From: Planctomycetaceae bacterium
GTDB lineage: Bacteria; Planctomycetota; Planctomycetia; Pirellulales; Pirellulaceae
DNA: 64,000 nucleotides
Assembly (NCBI GenBank): GCA_002723275.1
Contig: PBNZ01000041.1
Location: forward strand, 64,602-128,601
Direction of reading: 5' to 3'
The stretch's first letter is position 1. Every line of letters begins with the position of its first letter. The position numbers and the translations under genes were made by a program. Of the stretch, positions 55,260-64,000 are shown piece by piece. Below the pieces are notes generated by a model. The model worked only from the letters and a program-made list of their open reading frames with translations. It did no database searches and had not been told where the DNA came from.

Positions 55260-56630
55260 TTGACGACCGCACCCACCCCCACCACAACGGCAACTCACAA
55301 GGCCACCTACGTTTTTGTGAGTCTGGGCTGCCCCAAAAACACCGTCGACAGCGAGCGGATGCTCGGCCTGCTGCTATTGGACGGTTATGAGCTTGTTACC
55401 GATCCCGACGGAGCCGACTTTGTCGTGGTCAATACGTGCGGGTTCATTGAGGAGGCACGAAAAGAATCGTTTTCAGCAATCCATGAAATGCTGGATTTAA
55501 AGCGAGAGGGACGAACACGAGGCGTGATTGTCTCCGGATGCCTGGCAGAGCGTCAAAAGAACGATTTACTGGAGACTTGCCCTGAGATCGACCATCTCGT
55601 TGGGGTTTTCGGCCGGGAGGAGATCACCCGTGTTGCCGATCGCTTGGTCGTTGACCTGGAAGAACAACGAACCGTTTTTCGACCGGCTACCATTCGTGCA
55701 CTCCCGGACACCGATCGTCTGCGAATCACACCAGGCCACTTCGCCTATCTGAAGATCTCAGAGGGATGCGATCGACTTTGCACCTTCTGCGCGATCCCCA
55801 AGATGCGTGGCAAGCATGTCACCAAACCGATTGAACAAGTAATTCAGGAAACGGAAGGATTGGTCAAGGACGGCGTTTGCGAACTGATCGTCGTCGCTCA
55901 AGACACCACCTATTACGGGATGGATTTGTATGGCGAGCCGCGACTCGCTGAATTGCTGGAACAATTAGACCAAGTAAACGGTCTGGAATGGATTCGTTTA
56001 ATGTATTTCTACCCGATGTACATTGACGATCGCTTAATCCAAACGTTGGCCCAGAGCAAGCGGATCGTTCCTTATTTGGACATGCCGTTACAACACATTA
56101 ACGATCGGATGTTACAACGCATGTCGAGACGAGTAACTCAATCAAAAACCGAAGAATTACTTGGAAAGCGGCGTGGAAACATTCCCGACCTGGTCCTACG
56201 TACAACGTTCATCACTGGATTCCCTGGGGAGACAGACGAGCAATTTGAAGAGCCGGTTGAATTCGTCCGTGAACAACGTTTTGAACGAATGGGCGCTTTC
56301 AATAATTCGCCTGAGCCTGATACACCGGCGGCGCGACTGAAAAATCCTATTCCGTTTGAAATCATGGAACAGCGTCGAGAAGAGTTGATGCAGGTCCAGC
56401 AACAGATTTCGTCCGAATGGAATCAGCAACAACAGGGGCGTCAGATGGAGGTCATCTTGGATGCACCGATCCCGGAACAGGCGGACGCATGGGTCGATCG
56501 CTCGCAAGCGGACGCACCCGATGTAGACGGCCTTGTTTACGTCACCGGCGAAAACCTGCAAGAAGGGCAAATTGTGAATTGCGAAATCGTCGCAGCCCGA
56601 GAATATAACCTGACTGCAGCCGCAATCTAA
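55260..56630 (+). CDS. rimO: Ribosomal protein S12 methylthiotransferase
   Basis: A 456-residue MiaB/RimO-type radical SAM enzyme. The auxiliary cluster cysteines are Cys24 (SLGCPKNTVDSE), Cys60 and Cys94, and the radical-SAM motif is CDRLCTFC (170-177). SLGCPKNTVDSERMLG and MPLQHINDRMLQRM match RimO rather than MiaB, and a TRAM domain follows (VDRSQADAPDVDGLVYV). RimO methylthiolates an aspartate of ribosomal protein S12. The start is TTG at 55260 with GGAAG 7 bases upstream. pgsA follows 40 bases on. Confidence 0.95.
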   Translation: MTTAPTPTTTATHKATYVFVSLGCPKNTVDSERMLGLLLLDGYELVTDPDGADFVVVNTCGFIEEARKESFSAIHEMLDLKREGRTRGVIVSGCLAERQKNDLLETCPEIDHLVGVFGREEITRVADRLVVDLEEQRTVFRPATIRALPDTDRLRITPGHFAYLKISEGCDRLCTFCAIPKMRGKHVTKPIEQVIQETEGLVKDGVCELIVVAQDTTYYGMDLYGEPRLAELLEQLDQVNGLEWIRLMYFYPMYIDDRLIQTLAQSKRIVPYLDMPLQHINDRMLQRMSRRVTQSKTEELLGKRRGNIPDLVLRTTFITGFPGETDEQFEEPVEFVREQRFERMGAFNNSPEPDTPAARLKNPIPFEIMEQRREELMQVQQQISSEWNQQQQGRQMEVILDAPIPEQADAWVDRSQADAPDVDGLVYVTGENLQEGQIVNCEIVAAREYNLTAAAI

Positions 56631-56670
56631 TCCTTCATCCACGCTAGTTACCCGGGACAAAGGTTGTTCA

Positions 56671-57261
56671 ATGGAAGCCAACAAGCAAGAAGCTAATCCA
56701 TTTGCATTAAACCTTCCCAATCAAATCACGATTACTCGACTTGTCGTCTCGATCCTGGTTTTCGTTTGCATACCGATGGGCTATTTCATCGCCGCCTTGA
56801 TCTTTTTCCTCATAGCCGCAGGCACCGACTGGGCAGATGGTTACATTGCTCGCAAGTATCAATTGGTCACCAAACTCGGTCGCATCCTTGACCCTTTTGC
56901 CGACAAGATACTCATCTGCGGTGCGTTCATCTTCCTGGGAGCCGAACCTGGTTCGGAGATCACCGCTTGGATGGCCGTTGTCGTGGTTGGTCGTGAACTT
57001 CTGGTGACTGTCTTAAGAAGCTTTATGGAAGAACAGGGCGTCGATTTCTCAGCCCAAATGGCCGGCAAGCTCAAAATGGTATTTCAATGCGTCGCGGTTG
57101 TCGCCAGCCTTGCACTGTTGGCGACTTCGGCTGATAAACGACCCGACTGGTTACTTTATCTGACGATCATTTCCGTTTGGACCGCCATCGTCTCCACCAT
57201 TTATTCTGGAGCCGGATATATCATCATCGCAGCACGCTTACTGCGTCAGCCCAAGCCCTAA
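56671..57261 (+). CDS. pgsA: CDP-diacylglycerol-glycerol-3-phosphate 3-phosphatidyltransferase
   Basis: A 196-residue membrane protein of the CDP-alcohol phosphatidyltransferase family. The catalytic motif DWADGYIARKYQLVTKLGRI with LDPFADK is complete. N-terminal NLPNQITITRLVVS is typical of PgsA. It makes phosphatidylglycerol phosphate in the inner membrane. ATG at 56671. It lies between rimO and the CPBP-type gene, which starts 8 bases after its stop. Confidence 0.95.
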   Translation: MEANKQEANPFALNLPNQITITRLVVSILVFVCIPMGYFIAALIFFLIAAGTDWADGYIARKYQLVTKLGRILDPFADKILICGAFIFLGAEPGSEITAWMAVVVVGRELLVTVLRSFMEEQGVDFSAQMAGKLKMVFQCVAVVASLALLATSADKRPDWLLYLTIISVWTAIVSTIYSGAGYIIIAARLLRQPKP

Positions 57262-57269
57262 GTCAGGCA

Positions 57270-58361
57270 ATGTTGTTATCTTGGATTCAAGCGTTGTTAT
57301 TGAGCATCGCGATTCTTGCCATCCCAGCGAGTCTCGCATTCTGGGTTCTGGCGTTCCGACGAATGATCGCCGGCCAACCTCTGTTGCCATGGACGCCGCG
57401 TAAACCATCTCCCTGGCAATTGGTGGATTTGCTGATCGTCGTCATCGTTTCCCTGCTCGCAATCTCGGCTGCAAGTGGATGGATGTCCTTGAATATCGAA
57501 CCGCAAGCTGCGGAGATAGAGCTTGAAGATCTGCCCGTCGATCAACAGATTGGCATGCTCGTGTCGATCGCCTGCGCCTCCATGTTTGCCTTGATGATTT
57601 CATTTGCGATCGTGCGTCTGCGGACCGGGGCGACAACAAGAGATTTCGGAATTGATACGACCTCAATCCTTAGCGACCTTCGGTTATCGATTGTGGCGTT
57701 TACCATGCTGACGGTACCGATGCTGGCGATCCAGGGCACATTGACGTTCCTGATTCAACCCGAGGACCGGCATCCGTTCATCGATATGATTCTGGAATCG
57801 CCTGATTTTCGATTCTTGGGAGTCATCACCTTTTCGGCAATTATTGTCGCTCCACTTACCGAAGAATTCCTGTTCCGAGTGCTATTGTTAGGTTGGCTAG
57901 AGCGTGTCGTGGTTTTTTCGAACGCAAATCGCTTCCTCAACTCGGACCGTTATGAAAGCTTCCTCCACACCCAGCATCTCACAAAGGAAGCGTCGGACCG
58001 ACCAACGACGGGTTCGCCAGAACCAGAGTCGACCGGATTCAAATCCCAGGCCGAGGAAGAATTCGGAAGCTTGCCGGACTCCACCACGGTCGACGGGTCG
58101 GGCCAATATCCCGATTCGGCTGAAATCCCAGAGAACATGCCGTTCTGGTGGATTCCGATCGCGGTTTCAGGCCTACTGTTTGGGCTCGCCCATTGGGGAC
58201 AGGGGGTAGCCCCGGTCGCCCTTGTATTCCTGGGGTGCGGACTGGGCTATATCTATCAGCGGACTCACCGAGTTTTGCCGTGTATTCTGGTCCATTTCCT
58301 GGTGAACCTGTTCGCCATCGCGCAAATGGCATTCTACATCGTTCAACAGGACGCATCTTAG
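57270..58361 (+). CDS. CPBP-family intramembrane protease with a long insert
   Basis: A 363-residue membrane protein with several hydrophobic helices. The CPBP (CaaX-type/Abi) metal motifs are EEFLFR (EExxxR), FGLAHW (FxxxH) and HFLVNL (HxxxN), in normal order. Between the first two lies a polar, low-complexity insert (from SNANRFLNSDRY to SAEIPENMPFW, about 65 residues) that is not in typical members and probably forms a loop outside the membrane. Substrate unknown. The ATG at 57270 is 8 bases after the pgsA stop. Confidence 0.85.
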   Translation: MLLSWIQALLLSIAILAIPASLAFWVLAFRRMIAGQPLLPWTPRKPSPWQLVDLLIVVIVSLLAISAASGWMSLNIEPQAAEIELEDLPVDQQIGMLVSIACASMFALMISFAIVRLRTGATTRDFGIDTTSILSDLRLSIVAFTMLTVPMLAIQGTLTFLIQPEDRHPFIDMILESPDFRFLGVITFSAIIVAPLTEEFLFRVLLLGWLERVVVFSNANRFLNSDRYESFLHTQHLTKEASDRPTTGSPEPESTGFKSQAEEEFGSLPDSTTVDGSGQYPDSAEIPENMPFWWIPIAVSGLLFGLAHWGQGVAPVALVFLGCGLGYIYQRTHRVLPCILVHFLVNLFAIAQMAFYIVQQDAS

Positions 58362-58394
58362 AACGCCGTCTGTCGCAGTGGGGGCGTTCCTGGC

Positions 58395-58400
58395 TATAAT
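58395..58400 (+). promoter_or_regulatory. TATAAT -10-like box upstream of the oxidoreductase gene
   Basis: A perfect TATAAT (58395-58400) lies 82 bases before the ATG at 58482. The -35 region at 17-base spacing (58372-58377) does not match TTGACA. It is a candidate sigma-70 -10 element only. Confidence 0.35.
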
Positions 58401-58481
58401 CTTCGCCACGAGCAGGTATTAGCTCGAAGATGACTTCGCAGCAATCGCGGCAGTTTCAATTGACCAGAGAGGAATAAGTCC

Positions 58482-59573
58482 ATGGCGTTTGGTTTTGGCA
58501 TTATTGGTTGCGGCATGATCTCCAACTTTCATGCGAAGGCAATAAATGACATTCGGGGTGCGAAAGTCGCAGCTTGCTTTGATGCCTATGAGCCCGCTGC
58601 TCAACGATTTGCCGAGGCTCAAGGCTGCCGCAGCTATACCCGCCTGGGGGATATGCTCAAGGACGACGAGGTCGACATTGTGACGATTTGCACACCGTCT
58701 GGTGCTCACATGGAGCCTGCTATTGCGGCAGCCAAGGCGGGCAAACACATCATTGTCGAAAAGCCCTTGGAAATCACGCTGAAACGTTGTGACCGCATCA
58801 TCCAAGAATGCAAGAAAAACAAAGTCGTCCTGTCGACGATCTTTCCATCGCGGTTCCATGAGTCCTCACAGCTGATCAAGAAAGCGATCGAAAAGAAACG
58901 CTTTGGACAAATTACCATGGGCGACGCCTACGTCAAATGGTTCCGCACTCAGGAATACTATGACAGTGGCGCCTGGCGTGGCACCTGGAAGCTTGACGGA
59001 GGTGGGGCGCTGATGAATCAGGCCATTCACAGCGTCGACTTGCTTGCTTGGCTCATGGGCCCGATCGAATCAATTACTGCTCATACGTCAACGCTTGCCC
59101 ATAAGAGAATCGCCGTTGAGGACGTAGCCGTGGCCACCGTCAAATTCAAGAACGGAGCCTTGGGAGTCATCGAAGCATCGACCGCCGCTTATCCTGGATA
59201 CCTGAAACGCATCGAGATTCACGGTTCCGATGGTACTGCCGTCCTGGAGGAAGAGGACATCAAGGCGTGGGACTTTGCCAAAACCACCAAGGCGGATCGT
59301 GCGATCTTGGAGCGTATGGCAGGAAAAACCAAGACCGGCGGGGGAGCTTCTGATCCCACAGCGATCGGGCATCACGGCCACACGGCCCAATTCAAGGATG
59401 TATTGAAAGCGATCAAGACCGGAAAACCAGCCCAAGTTGATGGGCCCGAGGGTCGTCGCTCGGTCGAGATCATCCTGGCGATCTACAAATCGGCTGAAAC
59501 GGGAAAAACGGTCGATCTCCCGTTAAAAAGCGATCCGGTCCTGAAGGCTCGCAGCCGAGACAAAAAGGGCTAG
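58482..59573 (+). CDS. Gfo/Idh/MocA-family oxidoreductase, cytoplasmic
   Basis: A 363-residue oxidoreductase without signal peptide. FGIIGCGMISNFHAKAI is the NAD(P) loop, TICTPSGAHMEPAIAAAKAGKHIIVEKPLEITL holds the catalytic lysine (EKPL), and GGGALMNQAIHSVDLLAWLMG carries the family histidine. The C-terminal domain fits glucose-fructose/inositol dehydrogenase types. The exact sugar substrate is unknown. ATG at 58482. It is the cytoplasmic counterpart of the Tat-exported protein at 28756. Confidence 0.92.
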   Translation: MAFGFGIIGCGMISNFHAKAINDIRGAKVAACFDAYEPAAQRFAEAQGCRSYTRLGDMLKDDEVDIVTICTPSGAHMEPAIAAAKAGKHIIVEKPLEITLKRCDRIIQECKKNKVVLSTIFPSRFHESSQLIKKAIEKKRFGQITMGDAYVKWFRTQEYYDSGAWRGTWKLDGGGALMNQAIHSVDLLAWLMGPIESITAHTSTLAHKRIAVEDVAVATVKFKNGALGVIEASTAAYPGYLKRIEIHGSDGTAVLEEEDIKAWDFAKTTKADRAILERMAGKTKTGGGASDPTAIGHHGHTAQFKDVLKAIKTGKPAQVDGPEGRRSVEIILAIYKSAETGKTVDLPLKSDPVLKARSRDKKG

Positions 59574-59718
59574 AGGACGTATTCATCTTCCCCAAGAACG
59601 GCGAAGCTGTCAGAATTCAACTAGAGTGAAGTGCGCATCGCCCCGCAGCGTATTGGCGCAGCGTATGGGTACGGAGTTGGAGAGAGTCGCGCGGCACGAC
59701 TGACGGACGCTTAGCAAC

Positions 59719-60774
59719 ATGGACGCTGCCAGGAAACGCAAGAAGAAACGGCGCCCCCGCCCGGTCATATCCTGGCTGGGATACTTCGCTGTTCGTCTGC
59801 TGTTCTGCCTGGTCCAATCGATTTCGATCGAGCGTTGTCTTCGCGTTGCGAGATGTCTGGCATTTATCTGTTACGATGCTTTGAAGATTCGCCGAGAAAC
59901 GATCGACGGCAATGTTGCTGCGGCTTTTCCTGATCTTACTCCTTCCGCACGTCAACAGATGGCACGAGACATGTGGGAGCACATCATCATGATGGCTTGC
60001 GAGTTAGCCCACGTGCCTCGCAAGATCCACGACACGAACTGGCGGCATCATGTTCACATGTCTCCCCAAGACATGCGAGTTTTTGTCAGGCAGCTGCTCA
60101 GCCCTCGTCCGGTCGTTATTGTCTCAGGTCATTACGGCAATTTTGAAGTCGGCGGAATTATCGCCGGACTCCTCGGATTCCCGACCTTCACGGTTGCCCG
60201 CCCCCTCGACAATCCTTATGTCCACAACTTTGTCACTCGCTTTCGCGAGGGAACCGGGCAATTCATGCTCCCCAAGCGTGGAAGCGCTCATTTAATCGAC
60301 GGTATTCTCCAAGCCGGCGAAACGTTAGTATTACTAGGCGATCAATCGGCAGGCCCGAAAGGTTGCTGGGTGGACTTCTTCGGAAGACCCGCCTCCTGCC
60401 ACAAGGCCGTCGCCCTCTTCTCCTTAGTGAATCGTGCTCCCATGCTTCTGGCCTACAGTAAACGCGGCCGGAAGCCACTGCATTTCGACCTCGGCATTAC
60501 GGCAGAATTTGATCCGTTAAGTGATGAATCTGGTGGAGTCAAAGAGTTGACCCAATGGTACAGCGATCAACTCGAATCAATGATTCGCACCGATCCGTCT
60601 CAATACTGGTGGTTGCATCGACGCTGGAAACAAAAACCGATGAAACGTCGCCGCCGTGACCATGCCACGAAACAGCCGGGATCGCATAGCGTGCCACATT
60701 CGACGACCGAACGTGCAACAGACTCAGCCACCGCGACTCACCACACACCTCCCCCCTTGCACGACTCGCCATAA
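59719..60774 (+). CDS. LpxL/HtrB-type lipid A (lysophospholipid) acyltransferase
   Basis: A 351-residue acyltransferase. A basic N-terminus is followed by a hydrophobic segment (VISWLGYFAVRLLFCLVQSI). The catalytic H(x)4E is in SGHYGNFEVGG, with LLGDQSAGPKGCWVDFFGRPA and QYWWLHRRWK as further LpxL/HtrB hallmarks. It transfers an acyl chain from acyl-ACP to a lipid A precursor in the inner membrane. A low-complexity Thr/His/Pro tail (about 320-351) is extra. ATG at 59719. Its presence supports an LPS-type outer membrane in this organism. Confidence 0.85.
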   Translation: MDAARKRKKKRRPRPVISWLGYFAVRLLFCLVQSISIERCLRVARCLAFICYDALKIRRETIDGNVAAAFPDLTPSARQQMARDMWEHIIMMACELAHVPRKIHDTNWRHHVHMSPQDMRVFVRQLLSPRPVVIVSGHYGNFEVGGIIAGLLGFPTFTVARPLDNPYVHNFVTRFREGTGQFMLPKRGSAHLIDGILQAGETLVLLGDQSAGPKGCWVDFFGRPASCHKAVALFSLVNRAPMLLAYSKRGRKPLHFDLGITAEFDPLSDESGGVKELTQWYSDQLESMIRTDPSQYWWLHRRWKQKPMKRRRRDHATKQPGSHSVPHSTTERATDSATATHHTPPPLHDSP

Positions 60775-60875
60775 GCCATGAATTATGCGAGACGGACTCG
60801 GCGGATGGCTCCTACTATGCTACGCTGCCGAGTAATGGATACGTCGATATCGACCGCCCCCAAGACATCGCCGCG

Positions 60876-61205
60876 ATGAGTGAATATATTTGCATTGCCA
60901 AAACGACCGATTGCCCCCCAGGTCAGGGCATCGAGGTTGTTGCAGCGGGTCGCATGATCGCTTTGTTTAATGTGGATGGTCAATTCTTCGCACTCGACGG
61001 CGTGTGCCCTCATCAAGGTGGTCCCTTGGGCCAAGGTGAGCTTTGTGGATCGATTGTTACCTGTCCGTGGCACGGCTGGCAATTCGACGTCGAGGATGGG
61101 AAGAACCAGATTACCTCCACCATTTGCCAACCCCGATTCGAATTGAAAATTGAGGAGGGCAAAGTCATGATCGCACAAAGCCATCTCACTGATTTTGCCG
61201 AATAA
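60876..61205 (+). CDS. Rieske [2Fe-2S] ferredoxin-type protein
   Basis: A 109-residue single-domain Rieske protein. The cluster ligands are CPHQG and CPWHGW (CxH...CxxH), and the surrounding DGVCPHQGGPLGQG is typical of NirD/dioxygenase-ferredoxin types. It would carry electrons for an oxygenase or reductase, which is not found nearby. ATG at 60876. The GNAT gene follows at 61266, 60 bases after its stop. Confidence 0.9.
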   Translation: MSEYICIAKTTDCPPGQGIEVVAAGRMIALFNVDGQFFALDGVCPHQGGPLGQGELCGSIVTCPWHGWQFDVEDGKNQITSTICQPRFELKIEEGKVMIAQSHLTDFAE

Positions 61206-61265
61206 GGGCGGCTATGCCGCAGACCATATGAAATCTCATCCGCATCCTGAGAGGCGTCTCGAAAA

Positions 61266-62213
61266 GTGATTACCTATCGACCGTTTCTCAACTGTGATCC
61301 ACCCGCGATTTGTGAGATCTGGGAACGACAAACGAGAGACATTGGCATGATGCACCCAATGTCCGTCTTGCTGCTCGAGACGTTCGTTCTATCGAAACCC
61401 TATTTTGATCGGCTAGGCCTGATCATGGCCTTGGAAGACGGCAAGCCGATCGGTTTCGTCCATGCCGGATTTGGCCCCAATACACTCAGGACAGAAATCT
61501 CAAACGACATTGGAGTGATCTGCATGCTGGTCGTCGCGGATCATCCGCAACGTGAGCAAATCCATAGTGAATTGATTCAACACAGCGAAAGCTATCTACG
61601 TGGAAAAGGCGCGATCGAAATACACGCTTTCGGAGCGTACCCCAACAGTCCATTTTATTTGGGGCTTTACGACGGCAGCGCCAGTCCTGGAATTCTCTCG
61701 TTCGATCAAATCGGGGAAAAATCTTTTCGGCAGGCAGGTTATGAAGAGATTGAGCGGTATGGAATGTTCGAGCGATCGCTCGTTCGCTATCGGTTCCCCA
61801 TTGATCGGTCACTCGTCCTGCTGAAACGCCAATTTAGAGTTCGCCTGATCACCGAGTCACGGCAACTCAGCTGGTGGGATGCCTGTGCCTTCGGACCGAC
61901 CGACCGCATACGGTTTGTGATGGAACCCAAACGAGGCGGTGATCCAGTTGGAGAAGTAAGTTTTTGGGACATGGGCCCACTTGCCTATCGAAGTGGCGGC
62001 ACGACGATGGGCATGATCGACCTGATGGTCGAAGACGAGCATCAACAGCGGGGCTGTGGAACATATCTCGTGGCTGAAAGCCTCCAGCAATTAGCGAAGT
62101 CTGGCATCTTAATGATTCAGACACAGGCAGCGCAAAATAGTACGGCAGCTTGCAAGATTCTATCGAAGCTCGGTTTCGAGCAGCGGGATTACGGGACGCT
62201 GCTGGGAAAATAA
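61266..62213 (+). CDS. Tandem GNAT acetyltransferase
   Basis: A 315-residue protein with two GNAT-like halves. The N-half has VCMLVVADHPQREQIHSELIQHSESYLRGKGAIEIHAFG; the C-half has GMIDLMVEDEHQQRGCGTYLVAESLQQLAKSGI with the acetyl-CoA loop (QQRGCG) and ends with NSTAACKILSKLGFEQRDYG. The C-half keeps the full loop, the N-half less so. Acceptor unknown. The start is GTG at 61266. It converges on the MetE-like gene, with only 15 bases between them. Confidence 0.8.
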   Translation: MITYRPFLNCDPPAICEIWERQTRDIGMMHPMSVLLLETFVLSKPYFDRLGLIMALEDGKPIGFVHAGFGPNTLRTEISNDIGVICMLVVADHPQREQIHSELIQHSESYLRGKGAIEIHAFGAYPNSPFYLGLYDGSASPGILSFDQIGEKSFRQAGYEEIERYGMFERSLVRYRFPIDRSLVLLKRQFRVRLITESRQLSWWDACAFGPTDRIRFVMEPKRGGDPVGEVSFWDMGPLAYRSGGTTMGMIDLMVEDEHQQRGCGTYLVAESLQQLAKSGILMIQTQAAQNSTAACKILSKLGFEQRDYGTLLGK

Positions 62214-62228
62214 CGCTTCTCGCCGAAG

Positions 62229-63230
62229 TCACCTCGAAGGCCTGCCCTGAAAGAGATCCCGCCCTTCCACCATCGCTCTCATTTTGGCATCCGAAACGCT
62301 TCGAGGTAACATCCAGAAACCGCAATCTGGGTGGATGTACTGGATTCGTTCTTCACCAACTCGGTCAGCCACGACTTCGATCCGTTCAGCAACGACCTCT
62401 TTCGATTCCACCACGTTATCCTTGATATCAATAACGCCGATCCCCAGGCCAATCCGATCATTGATTTCCGGAAGAATCGCCAAGTCATCTGACGGCCTGC
62501 GAGCGAGCTCCAGGACCAGATGGTCCACTTCTAACGAATTCAGAAACTCAACAATCTGCTGATAAGTTCCCTGTTGAATTCGTTGCCCGCCATAGTTTCC
62601 AAAGCACAAGTGAACCGCTTTGGTGCCTTGCACTCCCTCAAGCACGCGATTAATCGCTCGAGCAGCCAAAGCACCATCCTGAGGATTTCCGGTAACGTTC
62701 GCCTCATCAACCTGAATCACGTCCGCGTCGATTTCCTCGAGTTGTTCCTTCAACACATCGGCCAAGGCCATGACTAACGTATCCAAGTCTCGATAGAAGT
62801 CATCGAAGAGAGTTTTTGCCAGCATGTATGGGCTCGTGACCGTAAATTTCTTGGGCAGCGTCGACAACTCTCGATAGAGTGCATAATCCGCCTGCAGATC
62901 CAATGCTCCAGATTCAATCTGATCGATCACGATTGCGGGTGGCTTCGCCCGAAATCCCATACCGGCCTGTTGACGCCATTGTTTTAATTCAGCTCGAGTC
63001 AATTCATTTCGAATGCCGGACAGGGGTCGGAGAAAATAATCGATCATGCCATTCGTCTCAGCATGATTAACATCCCACCGATACAGCTCACCGTCGGCCA
63101 CGAGATCAATGCCCGCTAGTTCCTGCGTCTTGATGACAGCCAGCATCGCGTCTCGCAGACTTTCTCGATTGCTGATGACTTTCAGCCACATCGGTACGGG
63201 ATAGCTCCCAACTACGGTCGTTTGAATCAT
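62229..63230 (-). CDS. Cobalamin-independent methionine synthase-like (MetE C-terminal type) protein
   Basis: A 333-residue protein matching only the catalytic C-terminal half of MetE. TTVVGSYPVPMWL is the family start, VIQVDEANVTGNPQDG the substrate region, and HLCFGNYG and HPDCGFWMLPR hold zinc ligands (H and C, then C). Full-length MetE is about 750 residues, so this belongs to the short archaeal-type/MetE-like group, whose methyl donor may be a corrinoid or a methanopterin-like carrier rather than folate. ATG at 63230. It is 61 bases after the enolase-superfamily gene and likely in one operon. A demethylase or thiol methyltransferase role is also possible. Confidence 0.8.
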   Translation of the reverse strand: MIQTTVVGSYPVPMWLKVISNRESLRDAMLAVIKTQELAGIDLVADGELYRWDVNHAETNGMIDYFLRPLSGIRNELTRAELKQWRQQAGMGFRAKPPAIVIDQIESGALDLQADYALYRELSTLPKKFTVTSPYMLAKTLFDDFYRDLDTLVMALADVLKEQLEEIDADVIQVDEANVTGNPQDGALAARAINRVLEGVQGTKAVHLCFGNYGGQRIQQGTYQQIVEFLNSLEVDHLVLELARRPSDDLAILPEINDRIGLGIGVIDIKDNVVESKEVVAERIEVVADRVGEERIQYIHPDCGFWMLPRSVSDAKMRAMVEGRDLFQGRPSR

Positions 63231-63291
63231 GACAATCCCTATCCTTCAAAACATTTCCGATCGGTCAAATCGAACTGACGGTATCTCAACC

Positions 63292-64000
63292 TCACAAACC
63301 AAGGGATGCAAAATCCCACTCTTGAGCGGATTGCATCGCATCGAAATCAGGTTCGGGCTGAAACCCAAACCCAATACATTGAAGCGTACCGATTTGAAAC
63401 TTTCCATCCATCAGTCGCGGACGGACAAATTGCTCGTCCTGAAAGTAAAAATCACCATGGGATTTGAGAGCCAGACGCTGCTGCGTCTCCGGCAAATAAG
63501 AAATCCCAGGATGGTAATGGTGGCCGTTTCGTTCCACATGTGAAAGTCCCAGCGTGGCCGTTAGACAAAGATCGCTTTGGACAGGAATGATTCCGACACT
63601 GCAGAGATCTTCGCCGGTCATCACCAACGTCTGCGACTCGGTTTGATGACGCTTCCAGTTAAGCCCGGCGTTAAAGAGACTCCTGATCGGCCCCTTACAG
63701 TTTTTGCTACTGATACCTCGATAACCTACATCGAGTGCCCGCCGGTAGCTTCCCACATCCTCGTCGGATTCATCGATGATTACAGGCTTTGCGTGTGACA
63801 GCTTTCGAATTCCTTCGGTCTTCGACGGATCGAGCGCTATTTCTCTGGAAAAAGGCTGTTCAATCACGATTGTATTCTTCCAGAGCACCGCCAATCGGGG
63901 GTTCCTTTGCAACCGCTCAATCAACGCATCAAATTCAGCTGGATCGGAAAACTGCTCGTTCCCATCCAAGGTGACGACGTAATCATCGCCTCGATGGCGT
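63292..64000 (-). CDS. Enolase-superfamily (mandelate racemase/muconate lactonizing) enzyme, 5' end cut
   Basis: The frame is open to the right edge (235 codons seen), so the start lies outside; the TTG at 63967-63969 is not taken as the start because conserved sequence continues before it. Metal ligands fit the superfamily: Asp in VVTLDGNEQF, Glu in VIEQPF, and Asp/Glu in PVIIDESDED, followed by the GYRGISSKNCKG lysine region of the barrel. The rest (LVMTGEDLCSVGIIPVQSDLCL) matches a planctomycete-typical branch of unknown substrate. It is upstream of and co-directional with the MetE-like gene. Confidence 0.8.
   Translation of the reverse strand, partial: RHRGDDYVVTLDGNEQFSDPAEFDALIERLQRNPRLAVLWKNTIVIEQPFSREIALDPSKTEGIRKLSHAKPVIIDESDEDVGSYRRALDVGYRGISSKNCKGPIRSLFNAGLNWKRHQTESQTLVMTGEDLCSVGIIPVQSDLCLTATLGLSHVERNGHHYHPGISYLPETQQRLALKSHGDFYFQDEQFVRPRLMDGKFQIGTLQCIGFGFQPEPDFDAMQSAQEWDFASLGL

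Overview
The window looks like a chromosome segment of a marine-type planctomycete, probably of the Pirellulales. The strongest signs are two operon-like pairs of genes for the planctomycete-typical DUF1501 and cytochrome/DUF1549/DUF1553 (PSD1) proteins, several FG-GAP/VCBS-repeat secreted proteins, Tat-exported Gfo/Idh/MocA oxidoreductases, a DUF3500 protein, an unusual discrete acyltransferase, and genes for a methanogen-like C1 cofactor (beta-RFAP synthase, a dihydropteroate-synthase-related protein, DUF447, pabA/pabB). TTG and GTG starts are common. I saw no rRNA, tRNA, CRISPR array, prophage or insertion sequence.

Layout. 1-4094 (minus): a giant secreted macroglobulin-like protein running off the left edge. 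4401-6443: secreted acetyl-xylan-esterase-like hydrolase. 6535-12255 (minus): mutS, a FliG-like protein, a QueD/PTPS homologue, a CitG/MdcB-like protein and an OleB/haloalkane-dehalogenase-like hydrolase. 12558-12749: small membrane protein. 12889-17230 (minus): CbiX-like chelatase, epimerase, isochorismatase-like hydrolase, Zn/Cd P-type ATPase. 17628-19531: hslVU. 19690-21508: STAS antagonist and response-regulator phosphatase (partner switching). 21761-34320: exported proteins, including the two DUF1501/PSD1 pairs, nagA and an exported oxidoreductase. 34624-38980: membrane-anchored Gfo-like protein, DegP-like protease, thiL, tsaE. 39058-40605: PilZ protein, a repeat-bearing intergenic region and a hemerythrin-like protein. 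40783-45610: VCBS protein, an HtrA-LamG-SirB1 fusion and a FabD-like acyltransferase. 45875-51672: C1-cofactor operon. 51904-58361: pdxJ, dapA, HTH-EIIA protein, tandem receiver protein, rimO, pgsA, CPBP protease. 58482-62213: Gfo/Idh oxidoreductase, LpxL-type acyltransferase, Rieske protein, double GNAT. 62229-64000 (minus): MetE-like protein and an enolase-superfamily enzyme cut by the right edge.

How the genes work together. The most coherent unit is 45875-51672: PabB and PabA make aminodeoxychorismate for p-aminobenzoate, beta-RFAP synthase uses p-aminobenzoate with PRPP in the first committed step to methanopterin, and the dihydropteroate-synthase-related protein and DUF447 protein belong to families that track with methanopterin/methanofuran in archaea, methylotrophs and planctomycetes. 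An SDR lacking the usual catalytic tyrosine opens this operon. The QueD/PTPS and CitG-like pair at 9968-11306 may be a second, unlinked part of the same pathway; this is inference. The secreted esterase, DUF1501/PSD1 pairs, DUF3500 protein, NagA and oxidoreductases fit breakdown of complex, possibly acetylated, polysaccharides.
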